A stretch of DNA of 64,000 nt, taken from assembly GCA_002722175.1 (NCBI GenBank), contig PBKU01000022.1:36396-100395 (forward strand), read 5' to 3'. The notes beneath the pieces are model-generated. The model was not told the DNA's origin, did not search any database, and saw nothing but the letters and a program-made list of their open reading frames with translations. This document shows, in pieces, positions 8,756-18,088 of this stretch (position 1 is its first letter; each line of letters opens with the position of its first letter). The position numbers and the translations under genes are program-made. Source of the DNA: Magnetovibrio sp. GTDB lineage: Bacteria; Pseudomonadota; Alphaproteobacteria; Rhodospirillales; Casp-alpha2.

Positions 8756-9823
8756 TTGACTGCAGTTAACCCTTCTTTCAAGATAGCTCTAGCCCATGTC
8801 GCTCCAATCTTTTTGGACCGGGATGCAACTGTTTCGAAGGCGTGTTCACTGATAGAAGAAGCTGCAAAAAATGGAGCTCGTCTTATTGCTTTTCCTGAAA
8901 CATTTGTTCCAGCGTTCCCGATCTGGGCTGCTCTTGATGCCCCGATAAATAATCATAGCTTCTTTAGGTGTCTGGCTGAAAACTCCCTGCGAGTGCCTGG
9001 GCCCGAAATTATTAAATTAGCAAACGCGGCCAGACGTGCAGGGATTCTTGTTTCAATTGGCGTAAACGAATTATCTGACGTTAGTGTAGGTTGTATCTGG
9101 AACGCAAACCTGCTCATTGGCGATGATGGTTCTGTATTAAATCATCATCGTAAACTAGTACCAACATTTTTTGAAAAAATGGTTTGGGCAAACGGGGATG
9201 GAGCAGGCCTAAACGTCGTTAGTACAGCGATTGGTAAAATTGGTACTCTGATTTGTGGTGAGAACACCAATCCACTTGCACGTTATTCTTTAATGGCACA
9301 AGGTGAGCAAGTGCATATTTCGAGCTATCCACCAGTTTGGCCGACAAAGCCTCCTGAAAGTGGTGAAAATTACAACCTATCCAATGCCATTCGAATTCGT
9401 GCAGGTGCCCATTCGTTTGAGGCAAAGTGTTTTAATGTGGTTGTCTCCGGCTTCATGGACGCATCGATGATCGAAGCAATAGCAAAAACTAACAAAAATT
9501 TTGAGAAAATATTAAAAAATAGTCCACGGGGTGTCTCCATGCTGATAGGCCCTACTGGCGAAGTGATAGGCGAGACAGCAGAATCAGAAGAAACAATTAT
9601 TTATAATAATATTGACCTTGCACAATGTGTTGAGCCGAAGCAGTTTCACGACGTTGTAGGATACTATAATCGTTTCGATATATTTAAGCTGACGGTTGAT
9701 CGAACAGCTAACAGACCCATTAAATTCGTATCGTTCAGCGATGTTGATGGGAAAGAAGGAGAAATAGAATCTGAGGAGCCTATGCGTCTAGATGAAATAT
9801 CATCTCGAAGAGGCATTAGTTAG
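8756..9823 (+). CDS. Nitrilase-family hydrolase
   Basis: A 355-residue carbon-nitrogen hydrolase. The catalytic Glu48 (FPETF), Lys133 (HHRKLVP) and Cys167 (LICGEN) are all present, followed by TNPLARY and AQGEQVHIS, typical of true nitrilases that convert R-CN to a carboxylate and ammonia. I start at the TTG at 8756, because GAGGAG sits seven bases before it and the longer frame begins inside the hairpin. Its place after the ABC operon and near an amidase suggests import and hydrolysis of a nitrile or cyano compound. Substrate and oligomer form are unknown. Confidence 0.88.
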   Translation: MTAVNPSFKIALAHVAPIFLDRDATVSKACSLIEEAAKNGARLIAFPETFVPAFPIWAALDAPINNHSFFRCLAENSLRVPGPEIIKLANAARRAGILVSIGVNELSDVSVGCIWNANLLIGDDGSVLNHHRKLVPTFFEKMVWANGDGAGLNVVSTAIGKIGTLICGENTNPLARYSLMAQGEQVHISSYPPVWPTKPPESGENYNLSNAIRIRAGAHSFEAKCFNVVVSGFMDASMIEAIAKTNKNFEKILKNSPRGVSMLIGPTGEVIGETAESEETIIYNNIDLAQCVEPKQFHDVVGYYNRFDIFKLTVDRTANRPIKFVSFSDVDGKEGEIESEEPMRLDEISSRRGIS

Positions 9824-9874
9824 AAAGAAAATGTCACTGCTGATTCCTAATATATTGCGTATTTGCTAACTATA

Positions 9875-10474
9875 ATGACCTTAACAGTGCGAAATATTCT
9901 GCTCCTTATAGTAGTGTTCCTTCTTGTTTTCTTACTTCCGGTCATTGTTTATGCAAGTTTAGTCTGGCTGCAATTTGGGTTTTTAAAGATTTCCGGGTAC
10001 ATTCCGATAGAAGAACTAAGTCAAGCACTGGCAGCGTTGAGCTTTATAGATTTTTTTTCGACACCGATGATGTCAATTAATATGACGAGTGGGCTGATTC
10101 TTTCAAATGTTTATAGTCTGACATCCGGTCAGTTTATTCTAACTGCAGCCATGGGTCTTGCTATCTTGCTAAATTTGATAATTTATCTAGATCAACGTCA
10201 ATGCGATTATCTCGGAAGTAGAACGGGGGTAACTGCGGCTGCAGGAACTGGCCTTTTGGCAACCGTTAGTGCATCAAGCACGGGAATTGTGGGATGCTGC
10301 GGCGTAGGTTTTTCGGGTGGCCTATTGGCATTAACTGGGATTGGGGCATCAGCATCGCGCCTTATTTCCGAAAACTCAAGTGTAGTGCAAATTATCTTGA
10401 TATTATTATTTTTAATTAATTGGTTTCGCCTGCGTCGAAAACTTGAAGTGCCGGGTACCAAGTTTACTCGATAG
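9875..10474 (+). CDS. Unknown inner-membrane protein
   Basis: A roughly 199-residue protein with about five hydrophobic segments (residues 5-30, 60-75, 88-105, 120-155 and 170-190). A small-residue-rich central part holds a CCG motif (GIVGCCGVGFSGG), and the tail is basic. No family is recognised. Paired Cys in a glycine-rich membrane segment could bind a metal or heme, but that is speculation. The ATG at 9875 lacks a good ribosome site, and a TTG 12 bases upstream is equally possible. It follows the nitrilase by about 50 bases and may be co-transcribed. Confidence 0.6.
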   Translation: MTLTVRNILLLIVVFLLVFLLPVIVYASLVWLQFGFLKISGYIPIEELSQALAALSFIDFFSTPMMSINMTSGLILSNVYSLTSGQFILTAAMGLAILLNLIIYLDQRQCDYLGSRTGVTAAAGTGLLATVSASSTGIVGCCGVGFSGGLLALTGIGASASRLISENSSVVQIILILLFLINWFRLRRKLEVPGTKFTR

Positions 10475-10646
10475 AGCTTTTTTAAGCAATACATTTACCT
10501 TATCCCCTATCTATTTGTTAACATTAAGTATTCATAATTTTTTTTATTAATTAAAAATTAATATGGAATAACGATAATTAATGTTAGCTATTTTTGATTA
10601 TAGTTACGATTAATGGTTATTGAATTTTGGAGAAGGTGCAGAGAAA

Positions 10647-11039
10647 ATGACAATAGAATTGGAAATGCTGACGTGGACAGCTGTATTAACTCTTCTTATT
10701 TGGATACCATATATTCTGGCACGAATTATGAATATAGGTCTTATTGAAACCCTTACCTACAAAAATGATAATGCGCCGGTTCCAGCCTGGGCCGAGCGCG
10801 CAAAGAAAGCGCATTATAATGCTATTGAAAATCTGATACCTTTCACCGTGCTGATTCTTGTTGCGCACTCCATGGAAGTGTCGAACGAGGCCACGCAATC
10901 GGCAGCCATAGCTTATTTTTGGCTCCGAGTCGCCCATTATGTTGTTTATACAGCTAGTATACCATTTGGACGCACTCTTATGTTTGCGGGTGCGTGGTTG
11001 GCGCAAATCTGTATCGCGTCTCAGATCATTATTTCATAG
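10647..11039 (+). CDS. MAPEG-family membrane protein
   Basis: A 130-residue four-helix membrane protein of the MAPEG (eicosanoid/glutathione metabolism) family. The family core is visible: ERAKKAHYNAIENLIPFTVLIL near residue 53, then YFWLRVAHYVVYTASIPFGRTL. Eukaryotic relatives are glutathione transferases or peroxidases; the function of most bacterial members is unknown. The start at 10647 follows GGAGAAGG; an in-frame TTG nine codons earlier is unlikely. It stands alone between convergent neighbours. Confidence 0.8.
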   Translation: MTIELEMLTWTAVLTLLIWIPYILARIMNIGLIETLTYKNDNAPVPAWAERAKKAHYNAIENLIPFTVLILVAHSMEVSNEATQSAAIAYFWLRVAHYVVYTASIPFGRTLMFAGAWLAQICIASQIIIS

Positions 11040-11110
11040 ATATTCAGTTGAACCCGTTAATCTAAAAAAAACTAGCAAGGCGCAGTGACAATAAGTTGGC
11101 TGTTCTTATG

Positions 11111-12373
11111 CTATTTTTGGTAGATTGGAAAATCCTGGCAAAGTTTTTGTACAATTCTTTTTGCATCAAGAAAAAGTTTGTTTTCATGAAATTCTGAAGG
11201 TAGCAGCAGACCTGCAATTATTTCCCCTATCTCCTTAAACTCTTTTTCTGCAAAGCCTCGCGTAGTTGCTGCAGCGGCACCTAGCCGAAGCCCTCTCCAC
11301 TTTCCTGGATTTTTTTGATCAAACGGGACCGGGTTCTTATTTGAAGTGATATTTACACTCTCTAATATGTCTTCAGCCATCTTGCCTGTCATATCTGTGC
11401 CGGAGAGGTCAAGCAGTACTAAATGTGTATCAGTTCCTTGGGAAACAAGCTTTATTCCGCAATCAAGAAGAGTATTGGCTAATTGGGCTGCATTTGAAAG
11501 AATCTGCCTAGTATAAAGCTTAAATTCAGGTCGTAGAGCTTCTCCAAGGCAGACCGCTTTAGCGGCAATGATTTGTGTGTGCAAGCTACCCTGAATTCCT
11601 GGAAAAACAGCTGAATTCAGCTGTTTCAACCATTTTTTGTTTTTTGACAAGAGTAGCCCGCCGCGTGGTCCCCTTAGGGTCTTCGTTGTGGTGCAGGTAA
11701 CTATATCAGCATGAGCAACAGGGGATGGGTGCACTCCTCCTGCAACCAGTCCTGCCGTATGCGCCATATCAACCAACAATAAAGCATCAACCTTTTTTGC
11801 AATGAACGCCATTCGTTCAAAATCTATTTGTCTGGGATAGGCAGAGCCTCCTGCAATAATCAGTTTTGGTCTTACGCTAGCGGCACGGAGCTCTATTTTT
11901 TCGTAGTCGAGAATACCAGTTTTACGATCCACTAAATAATGGTGAGAATTAAACCACTGTCCGGAGATATTGGCCTCATAGCCATGGCTTAGGTGCCCGC
12001 CCGACGCAAGATCCAAACTCAAAATTTTGTCACCAGGATTCAAAAGAGCGAGGAAAACAGAAAGGTTGGCTTGGCTTCCGGAATGAGGTTGGACGTTTGC
12101 ATAATCACACTGAAATAATTCACAGGCACGATCGATAGCAGTTTGTTCAATGATGTCTGCATATTTCCCACCTCGATGAAACCGGGTGCCAGGATAGCCT
12201 TCTAAAGTTTTATTTGTTATTTGGTGGCCAAGGGCATCCAGAACCGATTGGCTGACAATATTTTCAGATGCAATGAGCTCAATTTGATTTTGCTGGCGCT
12301 CTTTTTCATCATTTAGTGCGTTCGCTATTACAATGTCAGAATCATCCATACTTGCCGTGAAAAAGTAATCCAT
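11111..12373 (-). CDS. Serine hydroxymethyltransferase-family PLP enzyme
   Basis: A 420-residue fold-type I PLP enzyme. It has the SHMT landmarks IELIASENIVS near residue 32, EGYPGTRFHRGG near 58, the PLP-binding VDMAHTAGL, and the Schiff-base Lys in TTTKTLRGPRGG. Several positions differ from housekeeping GlyA (TRFHRGG in place of the usual KRYYGG). It is also the second gene of a pair, 14 bases behind a PhyH dioxygenase. It may therefore be a specialised aldolase/hydroxymethyltransferase acting on a beta-hydroxy or alpha-methyl amino acid rather than the main GlyA. The start follows CCGGAG. Confidence 0.88.
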   Translation of the reverse strand: MDYFFTASMDDSDIVIANALNDEKERQQNQIELIASENIVSQSVLDALGHQITNKTLEGYPGTRFHRGGKYADIIEQTAIDRACELFQCDYANVQPHSGSQANLSVFLALLNPGDKILSLDLASGGHLSHGYEANISGQWFNSHHYLVDRKTGILDYEKIELRAASVRPKLIIAGGSAYPRQIDFERMAFIAKKVDALLLVDMAHTAGLVAGGVHPSPVAHADIVTCTTTKTLRGPRGGLLLSKNKKWLKQLNSAVFPGIQGSLHTQIIAAKAVCLGEALRPEFKLYTRQILSNAAQLANTLLDCGIKLVSQGTDTHLVLLDLSGTDMTGKMAEDILESVNITSNKNPVPFDQKNPGKWRGLRLGAAAATTRGFAEKEFKEIGEIIAGLLLPSEFHENKLFLDAKRIVQKLCQDFPIYQK

Positions 12374-12387
12374 ATTTTCTCCGGTTA

Positions 12388-13167
12388 TTAGTCTTTTCGT
12401 ATCAGGCAGTTATCAGATAGAGGGTTGATCGGGCTAAAATCCAGGTGATGTTTATAATCTGGACGCGTTGGTTTAAGCGGAGGATTGGAAACAGGGTTCA
12501 CTATTAAGGAAAAAATCGAGCGATCCCAAGGTGACATATTACCGGGGGATCCATGAACAATCGTATCAAAAAAAATGAGTACAGTGCCTTTTTTTCCAGT
12601 AGCAGATACTATGCCGTGACTTTCCACAAGCGACTTGACAACTTCATTGCTAACAACCCAAAGGGGGTAACTTGTTGAGGTCTTATCTAGCAGGGCCGCG
12701 TGATCCCCGTATTTATGTGATTGGGGAATAAAGTAAATTGGTCCGTTAAACTCTGTTACGTCATCGAGAAAGATATGGAGATTAACAGCCAGGGGTTTCT
12801 CAACACCATCTTCTTCGCGATGAGTAGCAAAATCATAGTGCCATTGCCAAATTTCGCCTGAAAACGCTTCCTTGACGTTTACTTTAACCTGCTGAATATA
12901 CAGCGGTTCAGAATAAATCTGTTTGGCCGGTTCAATTAATTTTGGATGGCTTACCAGTCTTTCAAATACACAGTCGCGTTTGTGAAGTCCCATTGAGGTT
13001 CTAACACACTGAGATTCCTTTTCTTTGATATTTCCGGGATGCTTTTCAGCAAAGAGAAACGGCAGACGTGATTTTATAGTTTTCACTTCCTCAAGCGAAA
13101 ATCTTTCTTGCAGGATTAAAAATCCTTGCGTGTTAAGCTGATTTATCTCCCCGTCTAGGAGCTTCAT
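12388..13167 (-). CDS. Phytanoyl-CoA dioxygenase (PhyH)-family oxygenase
   Basis: A 259-residue Fe(II)/2-oxoglutarate oxygenase. The metal ligands are visible as HYD (WQWHYDFATH) and a distal His in IVHGSPGN, with a 2-oxoglutarate-binding Arg in DRSIF. The N-terminal helix pattern FLILQERFSLEEV is typical of the family. It hydroxylates an unactivated carbon of an unknown substrate. It is transcribed with the SHMT-family gene, so hydroxylation followed by retro-aldol cleavage of an amino acid is a reasonable guess. The start follows TAGGGA. Confidence 0.85.
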   Translation of the reverse strand: MKLLDGEINQLNTQGFLILQERFSLEEVKTIKSRLPFLFAEKHPGNIKEKESQCVRTSMGLHKRDCVFERLVSHPKLIEPAKQIYSEPLYIQQVKVNVKEAFSGEIWQWHYDFATHREEDGVEKPLAVNLHIFLDDVTEFNGPIYFIPQSHKYGDHAALLDKTSTSYPLWVVSNEVVKSLVESHGIVSATGKKGTVLIFFDTIVHGSPGNMSPWDRSIFSLIVNPVSNPPLKPTRPDYKHHLDFSPINPLSDNCLIRKD

Positions 13168-13291
13168 TAGAAAATCCCTACCTAATTAAGTAATCTGCTA
13201 TTATAACACATTTAGCTCGCGTGTTCATCAAACTTCGAATGCAGAGGAAAGACAGAACAGAAAAAATTTGAAAGAACGCGGAAAAAGATCG

Positions 13292-14272
13292 TTATTTTAT
13301 TAGATGACGGTCATGAGGGATAGAGAAATCAATTTCTGGCCCCGTTGGAACAATCCTGGTTGGGTTAATAGTCGTGTGGCTCATATAATAGTGGTTTTTA
13401 ATATGGTCCATCCGAACGGTTGCAGCGATCCCTGGATGCTGGTAGAGGTCACGGACATAGGAAAAAAGACTGGGATAGTCGACTAGTCGTTTCAGGTTGC
13501 ATTTGAAGTGTCCGACGTAGACCGCGTCAAATCGGATTAGGGTTGTAAACAGGCGCCAATCCGCCTCCGTGAGGACTCTTCCGGTCAAGTAGCGCTGCCT
13601 ACTTAAACGTTTTTCGAGCCAGTCGAGGGTTTCGAACAAGCTTGCAATTGCGTCATCATAGGCTTCCTGACTGGTAGCAAAGCCGGCCTTGTACACACCG
13701 TTATTGACATTTCTGTAGATACGGTCATTTAAATCATCGATTTCGTCACGAATATCAACCGGATAAAAATCATTTGGAGTGGCCCCTAGCCCATTGAAGG
13801 CGCTATTAAACATGCGAATAATTTCTGAAGATTCGTTGGAAACAATGGTGTTTTTTTTTCTGTCCCACAACACAGGTACTGTAACTCTCCCACTATAGTT
13901 TTTTTCAGCCCGTGTATAAACTTGATGTAATTTTGTAGCATCATTGACCATGTCGGGGATAACGCCGTCAGCTGGCTCAAATGTCCAGCCCTGTTCTCCC
14001 ATGTACGAATTGACGACTGATAAGGAAACCATGTCTTCTAGTCCTTTCAGTATGCGGAAAATCAAGGTGCGGTGTGCCCATGGGCAGGCGAAGGAGATAT
14101 AAAGGTGATAGCGATCAGCTTGAGCCAGAAATCCGGAATCCCCCGTTGGGCCAGGCTCTCCATCCAGGGTAATCCAGTTTCTAAACTGCGGTGCAGTGCG
14201 CTCAAATCTTCCATTGGTGGCTTTTGTATCATACCATTTGTCGACCCACAGGCCATCCTGGAGAAGTCCCAT
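13292..14272 (-). CDS. Glutathionyl-hydroquinone reductase (Xi-class glutathione transferase)
   Basis: A 326-residue Xi-class GST that uses glutathione to reduce glutathionylated hydroquinones. Cys63 in FACPWAHRT is the catalytic residue and matches Cys63 of the E. coli YqjG family member. The C-terminal helical domain includes EADWRLFTTLIRFDAVYVGHFKC, a hallmark of this class. Its ATG overlaps the stop of the upstream pirin gene by one base, so the two are translationally coupled and probably act together in quinone or phenolic stress. Confidence 0.93.
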   Translation of the reverse strand: MGLLQDGLWVDKWYDTKATNGRFERTAPQFRNWITLDGEPGPTGDSGFLAQADRYHLYISFACPWAHRTLIFRILKGLEDMVSLSVVNSYMGEQGWTFEPADGVIPDMVNDATKLHQVYTRAEKNYSGRVTVPVLWDRKKNTIVSNESSEIIRMFNSAFNGLGATPNDFYPVDIRDEIDDLNDRIYRNVNNGVYKAGFATSQEAYDDAIASLFETLDWLEKRLSRQRYLTGRVLTEADWRLFTTLIRFDAVYVGHFKCNLKRLVDYPSLFSYVRDLYQHPGIAATVRMDHIKNHYYMSHTTINPTRIVPTGPEIDFSIPHDRHLIK

Positions 14273-15162
14273 TATGGGTTCCTTCCACCGAAATTTCCAT
14301 TTCGATAGTCCTGAAATGCTTCGTAGAGCTCCTCTCTTGTGTTCATCACAAATGGACCACTGCGGGCCACAGGTTCATTCAGGCGTTTTCCCGTAATAAG
14401 GAGAAATCTGGCCCCTTCTTTTCCTCCAGATACATAAACATGATTTCCGTTGCCAAGAATACCAAGTTCTTCTTTGCCAACTGGAGACCTGCTCATTCCT
14501 GTAAGAAGGGTTCCATGGATCACATACAGAAAGCTATTGTGGTCGTCTGGTATGTTCTGTTCAAAGGGTTGTTCTGCTGGACCCAGGTGAATATCGAGAA
14601 ATATTGGTTCGGTATATGGATTATTTATGGGGCCCCTAGTGCCATTACTTGTGCAGCCGGAAATAACCTTGATTGAACCACCGTCACTTACTCTTTCACT
14701 TGGGATATACGCAGCAGAAAACTCCTGATATGATGGTTTCACCATTTTTTTTGAGCCCGGAAGGTTGATCCATAGCTGGAAGCCTCGTAGGAGTCCGTTT
14801 TTCTGCTCTGGCATTTCCGAATGTACTATCCCCCTACCTGCCGTCATCCATTGTACTCCTCCGGCTTCGATGACACCTTCATGACTAGCATTATCTTTAT
14901 GACGCATACGTCCTGCTAGAAGATAAGTGACGGTTTCAAATCCGCGATGAGGGTGATCTGGAAAACCTCCCAGATAATCGGATGGCTTGTCAGACTGAAA
15001 CACGTCAAATAGCAGGAATGGATCAATTAAATTGATGTTTTGAGCCCCAATATAGCGTATTAGCTGCACATTTTGACCATCCGATGTAGGATAACCAGAC
15101 GTAGTTTGGGTCAGTTCCCGTATTTTTCTGTCGTGATTTTCAATTGTATCCTGCTTTGCCAT
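14272..15162 (-). CDS. Pirin-family cupin protein
   Basis: A 296-residue two-cupin protein. All four metal ligands of the family are seen: two His in DHPHRGFETVTYLL, and His plus Glu in GIVHSEMP. Bacterial pirins include quercetin dioxygenases and redox-sensing regulators. The overlap with the glutathionyl-hydroquinone reductase points to quinone or flavonoid chemistry. It is the first gene of the pair; the region upstream is a 431-base gap shared with a divergent transporter. Confidence 0.92.
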   Translation of the reverse strand: MAKQDTIENHDRKIRELTQTTSGYPTSDGQNVQLIRYIGAQNINLIDPFLLFDVFQSDKPSDYLGGFPDHPHRGFETVTYLLAGRMRHKDNASHEGVIEAGGVQWMTAGRGIVHSEMPEQKNGLLRGFQLWINLPGSKKMVKPSYQEFSAAYIPSERVSDGGSIKVISGCTSNGTRGPINNPYTEPIFLDIHLGPAEQPFEQNIPDDHNSFLYVIHGTLLTGMSRSPVGKEELGILGNGNHVYVSGGKEGARFLLITGKRLNEPVARSGPFVMNTREELYEAFQDYRNGNFGGRNP

Positions 15163-15593
15163 TAATCCAGTTTTCCCCTGAACCTGATGGTTTCTGATCG
15201 CTACAAGGAGCGGACCTATCTAACCGCTAATTTAGTTTTCTAGTGTCAATTTTTACATAAATGCGACTATATTGGCATATTGGAGTAATATTAAGTTACG
15301 ATTGAGTTTATTACGTCTAATTCGCTAGATGCCCAAAAAAATTGTAACATTATACTTTGTTTTCTGTTATTTTCTAGGTGTTTTGGTATTAATTAATTTA
15401 AAGGAAGTTCGTTAATACCAATTTCGTAAACCAAAATGAAATTCCAACAAAATTGTTATTGATGTTGGATTTAAATTAGCTTGTTCTTCTGATAGTTTCT
15501 TATCGTTTATTATCTTAATATGCTGTTGATGGTTTTATTTTTTCATATCAACGAGAAGTAAAGCCTTATGATAGCTAATGTTTATTAGAAGCA
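15163..15593. promoter_or_regulatory. Divergent intergenic region, pirin and MFS-like gene
   Basis: A very AT-rich gap without a credible gene. It contains a nine-base inverted repeat, TGGTATTAA at 15384-15392 against TTAATACCA at 15412-15420, which may be an operator or a leader stem. No promoter boxes stand out clearly. Confidence 0.35.
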
Positions 15594-17210
15594 ATGATTG
15601 ATAAAATATTTAGCTTTGTCGATGCAACTCTCTTCGATTTAGGTAGGCAGTTTAAGTGGAGCTATCTTCCTCCGTTAATGATCTATGTTGCAGCAGGAAT
15701 ATCCGGTCTAACCGGGATCGTTGGAATATTTTTCATTAAGGACTACCTCAATTTGTCGGCTGCATTTCTAGCCGGCCTTGGTTTTTGGGCAGGTATTCCG
15801 TGGGCCCTTAAAATGCCGTTGGGCCATCTTGTCGACCTTATATGGAAGCATAAAAACTACATGGTCTATTTCGGAGCTGGCGTTATAGCCCTGAGTCTCT
15901 TGATCATGCATGGCCTTATTATTTATACCGAATGGATGGCAACCATGCTTCCCGTTGAAACATGGTATATTATCAGCGTTCTTCTTGCTCCGGTGGGCTA
16001 CGTAGTCCAGGACGTTGTTGCAGATGCAATGACCGTGGAGGCGGTTCCACTTATTGATCGTGACGGCGAAAAGTACGGTCCAGATGCCATTAAGACCATG
16101 CATACCACCATGCAAACTCTTGGTCGGTTTGCTGTAATTGGAGGTACTGTTTTGGTTGCTTTCTCAAACGTCCTTCTATTCAGAAATGCGGATGCTCTGG
16201 ATCAATCTTCTAAAATTGAGCTCTATGGGACAATCTATCTCTATGCTCTAATCATTCCTCTGGTTTCACTGGCAGGGGTCCTGCTCGCGAGCTATCTGAA
16301 CAAGAAAAGAAAGCAGGAGCTTTTGGAAAAAGGGATTTCAGCAGCTTTGTTTGAGGTGCCTGTTGAAAAAACTCCAGTTAACTGGTGGATTTTGGGTGGC
16401 AGCCTTCTATTTGTCATATTTACTCTCGGCGTTGGGACTTTCAACGTTCCTTATGCTCAAGAAATAGTTTTTCTTGGTTCGGTTGCAATCATACTGTTCC
16501 TGATGCTGAGACTAATAAAGGAACTGCCTGAAGTGGGACGCCTTACCGTCGTTGGAACGGCAATAATAATATTTGTATTCAGGGCAATGCCGAGCCCTGG
16601 CCCCGGCCTTTCCTGGTTTGAAATTGATCGGCTTGGATTTAACGAGCAGTTTTTTTCTGTACTGTCGCTTTTGGCATCCGTATTAACTCTAATGGGTATA
16701 ATTTTGCTACGCCCGTTTATGGCAAAAAATTCAATTTCAAGAATTATCGTTATTCTATCAATCGCCGGTGCGGTATTGTTTCTTCCTAGCATTGGAATGT
16801 TCTATGGCATGCACCAGTGGACGAGTTCCCTTACGAATGGAATTGTTGATGCAAAATTCATTGCAATCCTGAACACCGCGTTAGAATCTCCCCTTGGTCA
16901 GGTTTCAATGATTCCATTGCTGGCCTGGATTGCCAAGAATGCACCCGGTCACCTTAAGGCAACTTTTTTTGCGGTTTTTGCGTCCTTTACCAACCTCGCA
17001 TTATCAGCCGGCGCACTTTTTACCAAATACCTGAATCAAATTTTCGTCATAACGCGGGAAGTAAAGGACAAGGTCACTATGGAAATACTGACCTCGGCCG
17101 ATTATTCCGAACTGGGTTTGCTGTTGATTACAGTGACACTAGTAACCCTCTCAATTCCTATCCTCTGCGTCTGGGTGACAAACAGAACAAAACTAAAAAC
17201 CTCGGAATAA
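15594..17210 (+). CDS. MFS-like transporter (BT1/folate-biopterin-like branch)
   Basis: A 538-residue polytopic membrane protein with about 12-14 hydrophobic segments. The N-terminal part (FFIKDYLNLSAAFLAGLGFW, then PWALKMPLGHLVDLIW) resembles major-facilitator proteins of the BT1 branch. A conserved loop at about residues 140-160 reads GYVVQDVVADAMTVEAVP, similar to the QDV-AD motif of those carriers. The substrate is unknown. It stands alone on its strand, divergent from pirin. The ribosome site is poor (TAGAAGCA), so the start is not certain. Confidence 0.72.
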   Translation: MIDKIFSFVDATLFDLGRQFKWSYLPPLMIYVAAGISGLTGIVGIFFIKDYLNLSAAFLAGLGFWAGIPWALKMPLGHLVDLIWKHKNYMVYFGAGVIALSLLIMHGLIIYTEWMATMLPVETWYIISVLLAPVGYVVQDVVADAMTVEAVPLIDRDGEKYGPDAIKTMHTTMQTLGRFAVIGGTVLVAFSNVLLFRNADALDQSSKIELYGTIYLYALIIPLVSLAGVLLASYLNKKRKQELLEKGISAALFEVPVEKTPVNWWILGGSLLFVIFTLGVGTFNVPYAQEIVFLGSVAIILFLMLRLIKELPEVGRLTVVGTAIIIFVFRAMPSPGPGLSWFEIDRLGFNEQFFSVLSLLASVLTLMGIILLRPFMAKNSISRIIVILSIAGAVLFLPSIGMFYGMHQWTSSLTNGIVDAKFIAILNTALESPLGQVSMIPLLAWIAKNAPGHLKATFFAVFASFTNLALSAGALFTKYLNQIFVITREVKDKVTMEILTSADYSELGLLLITVTLVTLSIPILCVWVTNRTKLKTSE

Positions 17211-17368
17211 ACTATCAGAGGTCCGACTTTTGTTATCATTTTTCTGTTAGCAATCAATTAATCAAATCGCGCTACAATTTTAACAGAAAATTTTGTCGGC
17301 CATTATCTAACCCTCGTTCGCCGAGTAAATGGTTTTCCGAATGTCCTAAAATTGACTGATATATTGCA

Positions 17369-17401
17369 AGATTGTAGTCTATAACTTATAGTCTACAATC
17401 T
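17369..17401. promoter_or_regulatory. 33-bp imperfect palindrome before zinc-knuckle gene
   Basis: Arms 17369-17383 and 17387-17401 match at 14 of 15 positions across a 3-base centre (AGATTGTAGTCTATA on the left). The palindrome ends 18 bases before the ATG at 17420 and just before AAGG. Its size and symmetry fit a dimeric repressor site overlapping the promoter; as RNA it would form a stem just upstream of the ribosome site. Confidence 0.55.
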
Positions 17402-17419
17402 TTAAGGTATGAGTGATCG

Positions 17420-18088
17420 ATGACAAAATATCAGTTTTTATTCGAATGGCAGCGGTGTCCTGATGGCTATGCTATTTATGATTTGAAAGGAAAAGAAATC
17501 AATGACCACCCTGTAGTCGACGATGAACAAAGTTGGGGAAGAGTAATGGTAGCGAGGTCGAACAGGATGGAAATTTTCAACCCATTCGATCGTCATGCTG
17601 CGATACAAAGAGTTCTTCAAGACAAGAAGAATACCCATGGTTATCTCGATTTTGCGAAAATGTATGGTCTTCTCTCCCACCCGACAGAACCTGAATCCAT
17701 TTCAACTTTTTATCTTGTTGCGAGTGAACTGAGGACTATGTTCCGTTATTATGATAGCGGAAACATTTCGCGCTTAGAAAAACTCTATAATGAAAGTCGC
17801 TGGGGAAAGAATTCCCTTCGATTTGAAATAAATGACTCTGGCAGTGTCTTCGTTTCTCACAACCCTTTTACATTAAGAGATGCGCTTTGGGTTGAGTTTG
17901 GAGAAATGGTTGCCAGAGGTGAAAACCACCAAGTATGTGCAGAGTGCGGTGTTTGGTACATGCCTGACCGGCAAAGGAGATCAAATTCAAAAAACGTTTT
18001 CTGCAGTGCTTCGCATTCAAAGAATTTCCACAACCGAAAAATTAAAGAGTCAAAAGAAGAAAAGAAAATAGTGTTATCCGATGGATAG
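17420..18088 (+). CDS. Unknown protein with C-terminal CGNR-like zinc knuckle
   Basis: A 222-residue soluble protein. Residues 1-165 match no family I recognise. The C-terminus has a Cys/His cluster, CAECGVWY then VFCSASHSKNFHNRK, resembling the zinc ribbon of CGNR-type proteins and related nucleic-acid-binding tails, followed by a charged Lys/Glu tail. A regulatory or nucleic-acid-binding role is likely but unproven. The strong palindrome just upstream suggests tight, possibly self-directed, repression. Confidence 0.7.
   Translation: MTKYQFLFEWQRCPDGYAIYDLKGKEINDHPVVDDEQSWGRVMVARSNRMEIFNPFDRHAAIQRVLQDKKNTHGYLDFAKMYGLLSHPTEPESISTFYLVASELRTMFRYYDSGNISRLEKLYNESRWGKNSLRFEINDSGSVFVSHNPFTLRDALWVEFGEMVARGENHQVCAECGVWYMPDRQRRSNSKNVFCSASHSKNFHNRKIKESKEEKKIVLSDG

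Noticed and set aside
14191..14676. Plus-strand open frame of 161 codons
   Set aside because: It lies antisense to the pirin and glutathionyl-hydroquinone reductase genes, both strongly supported.
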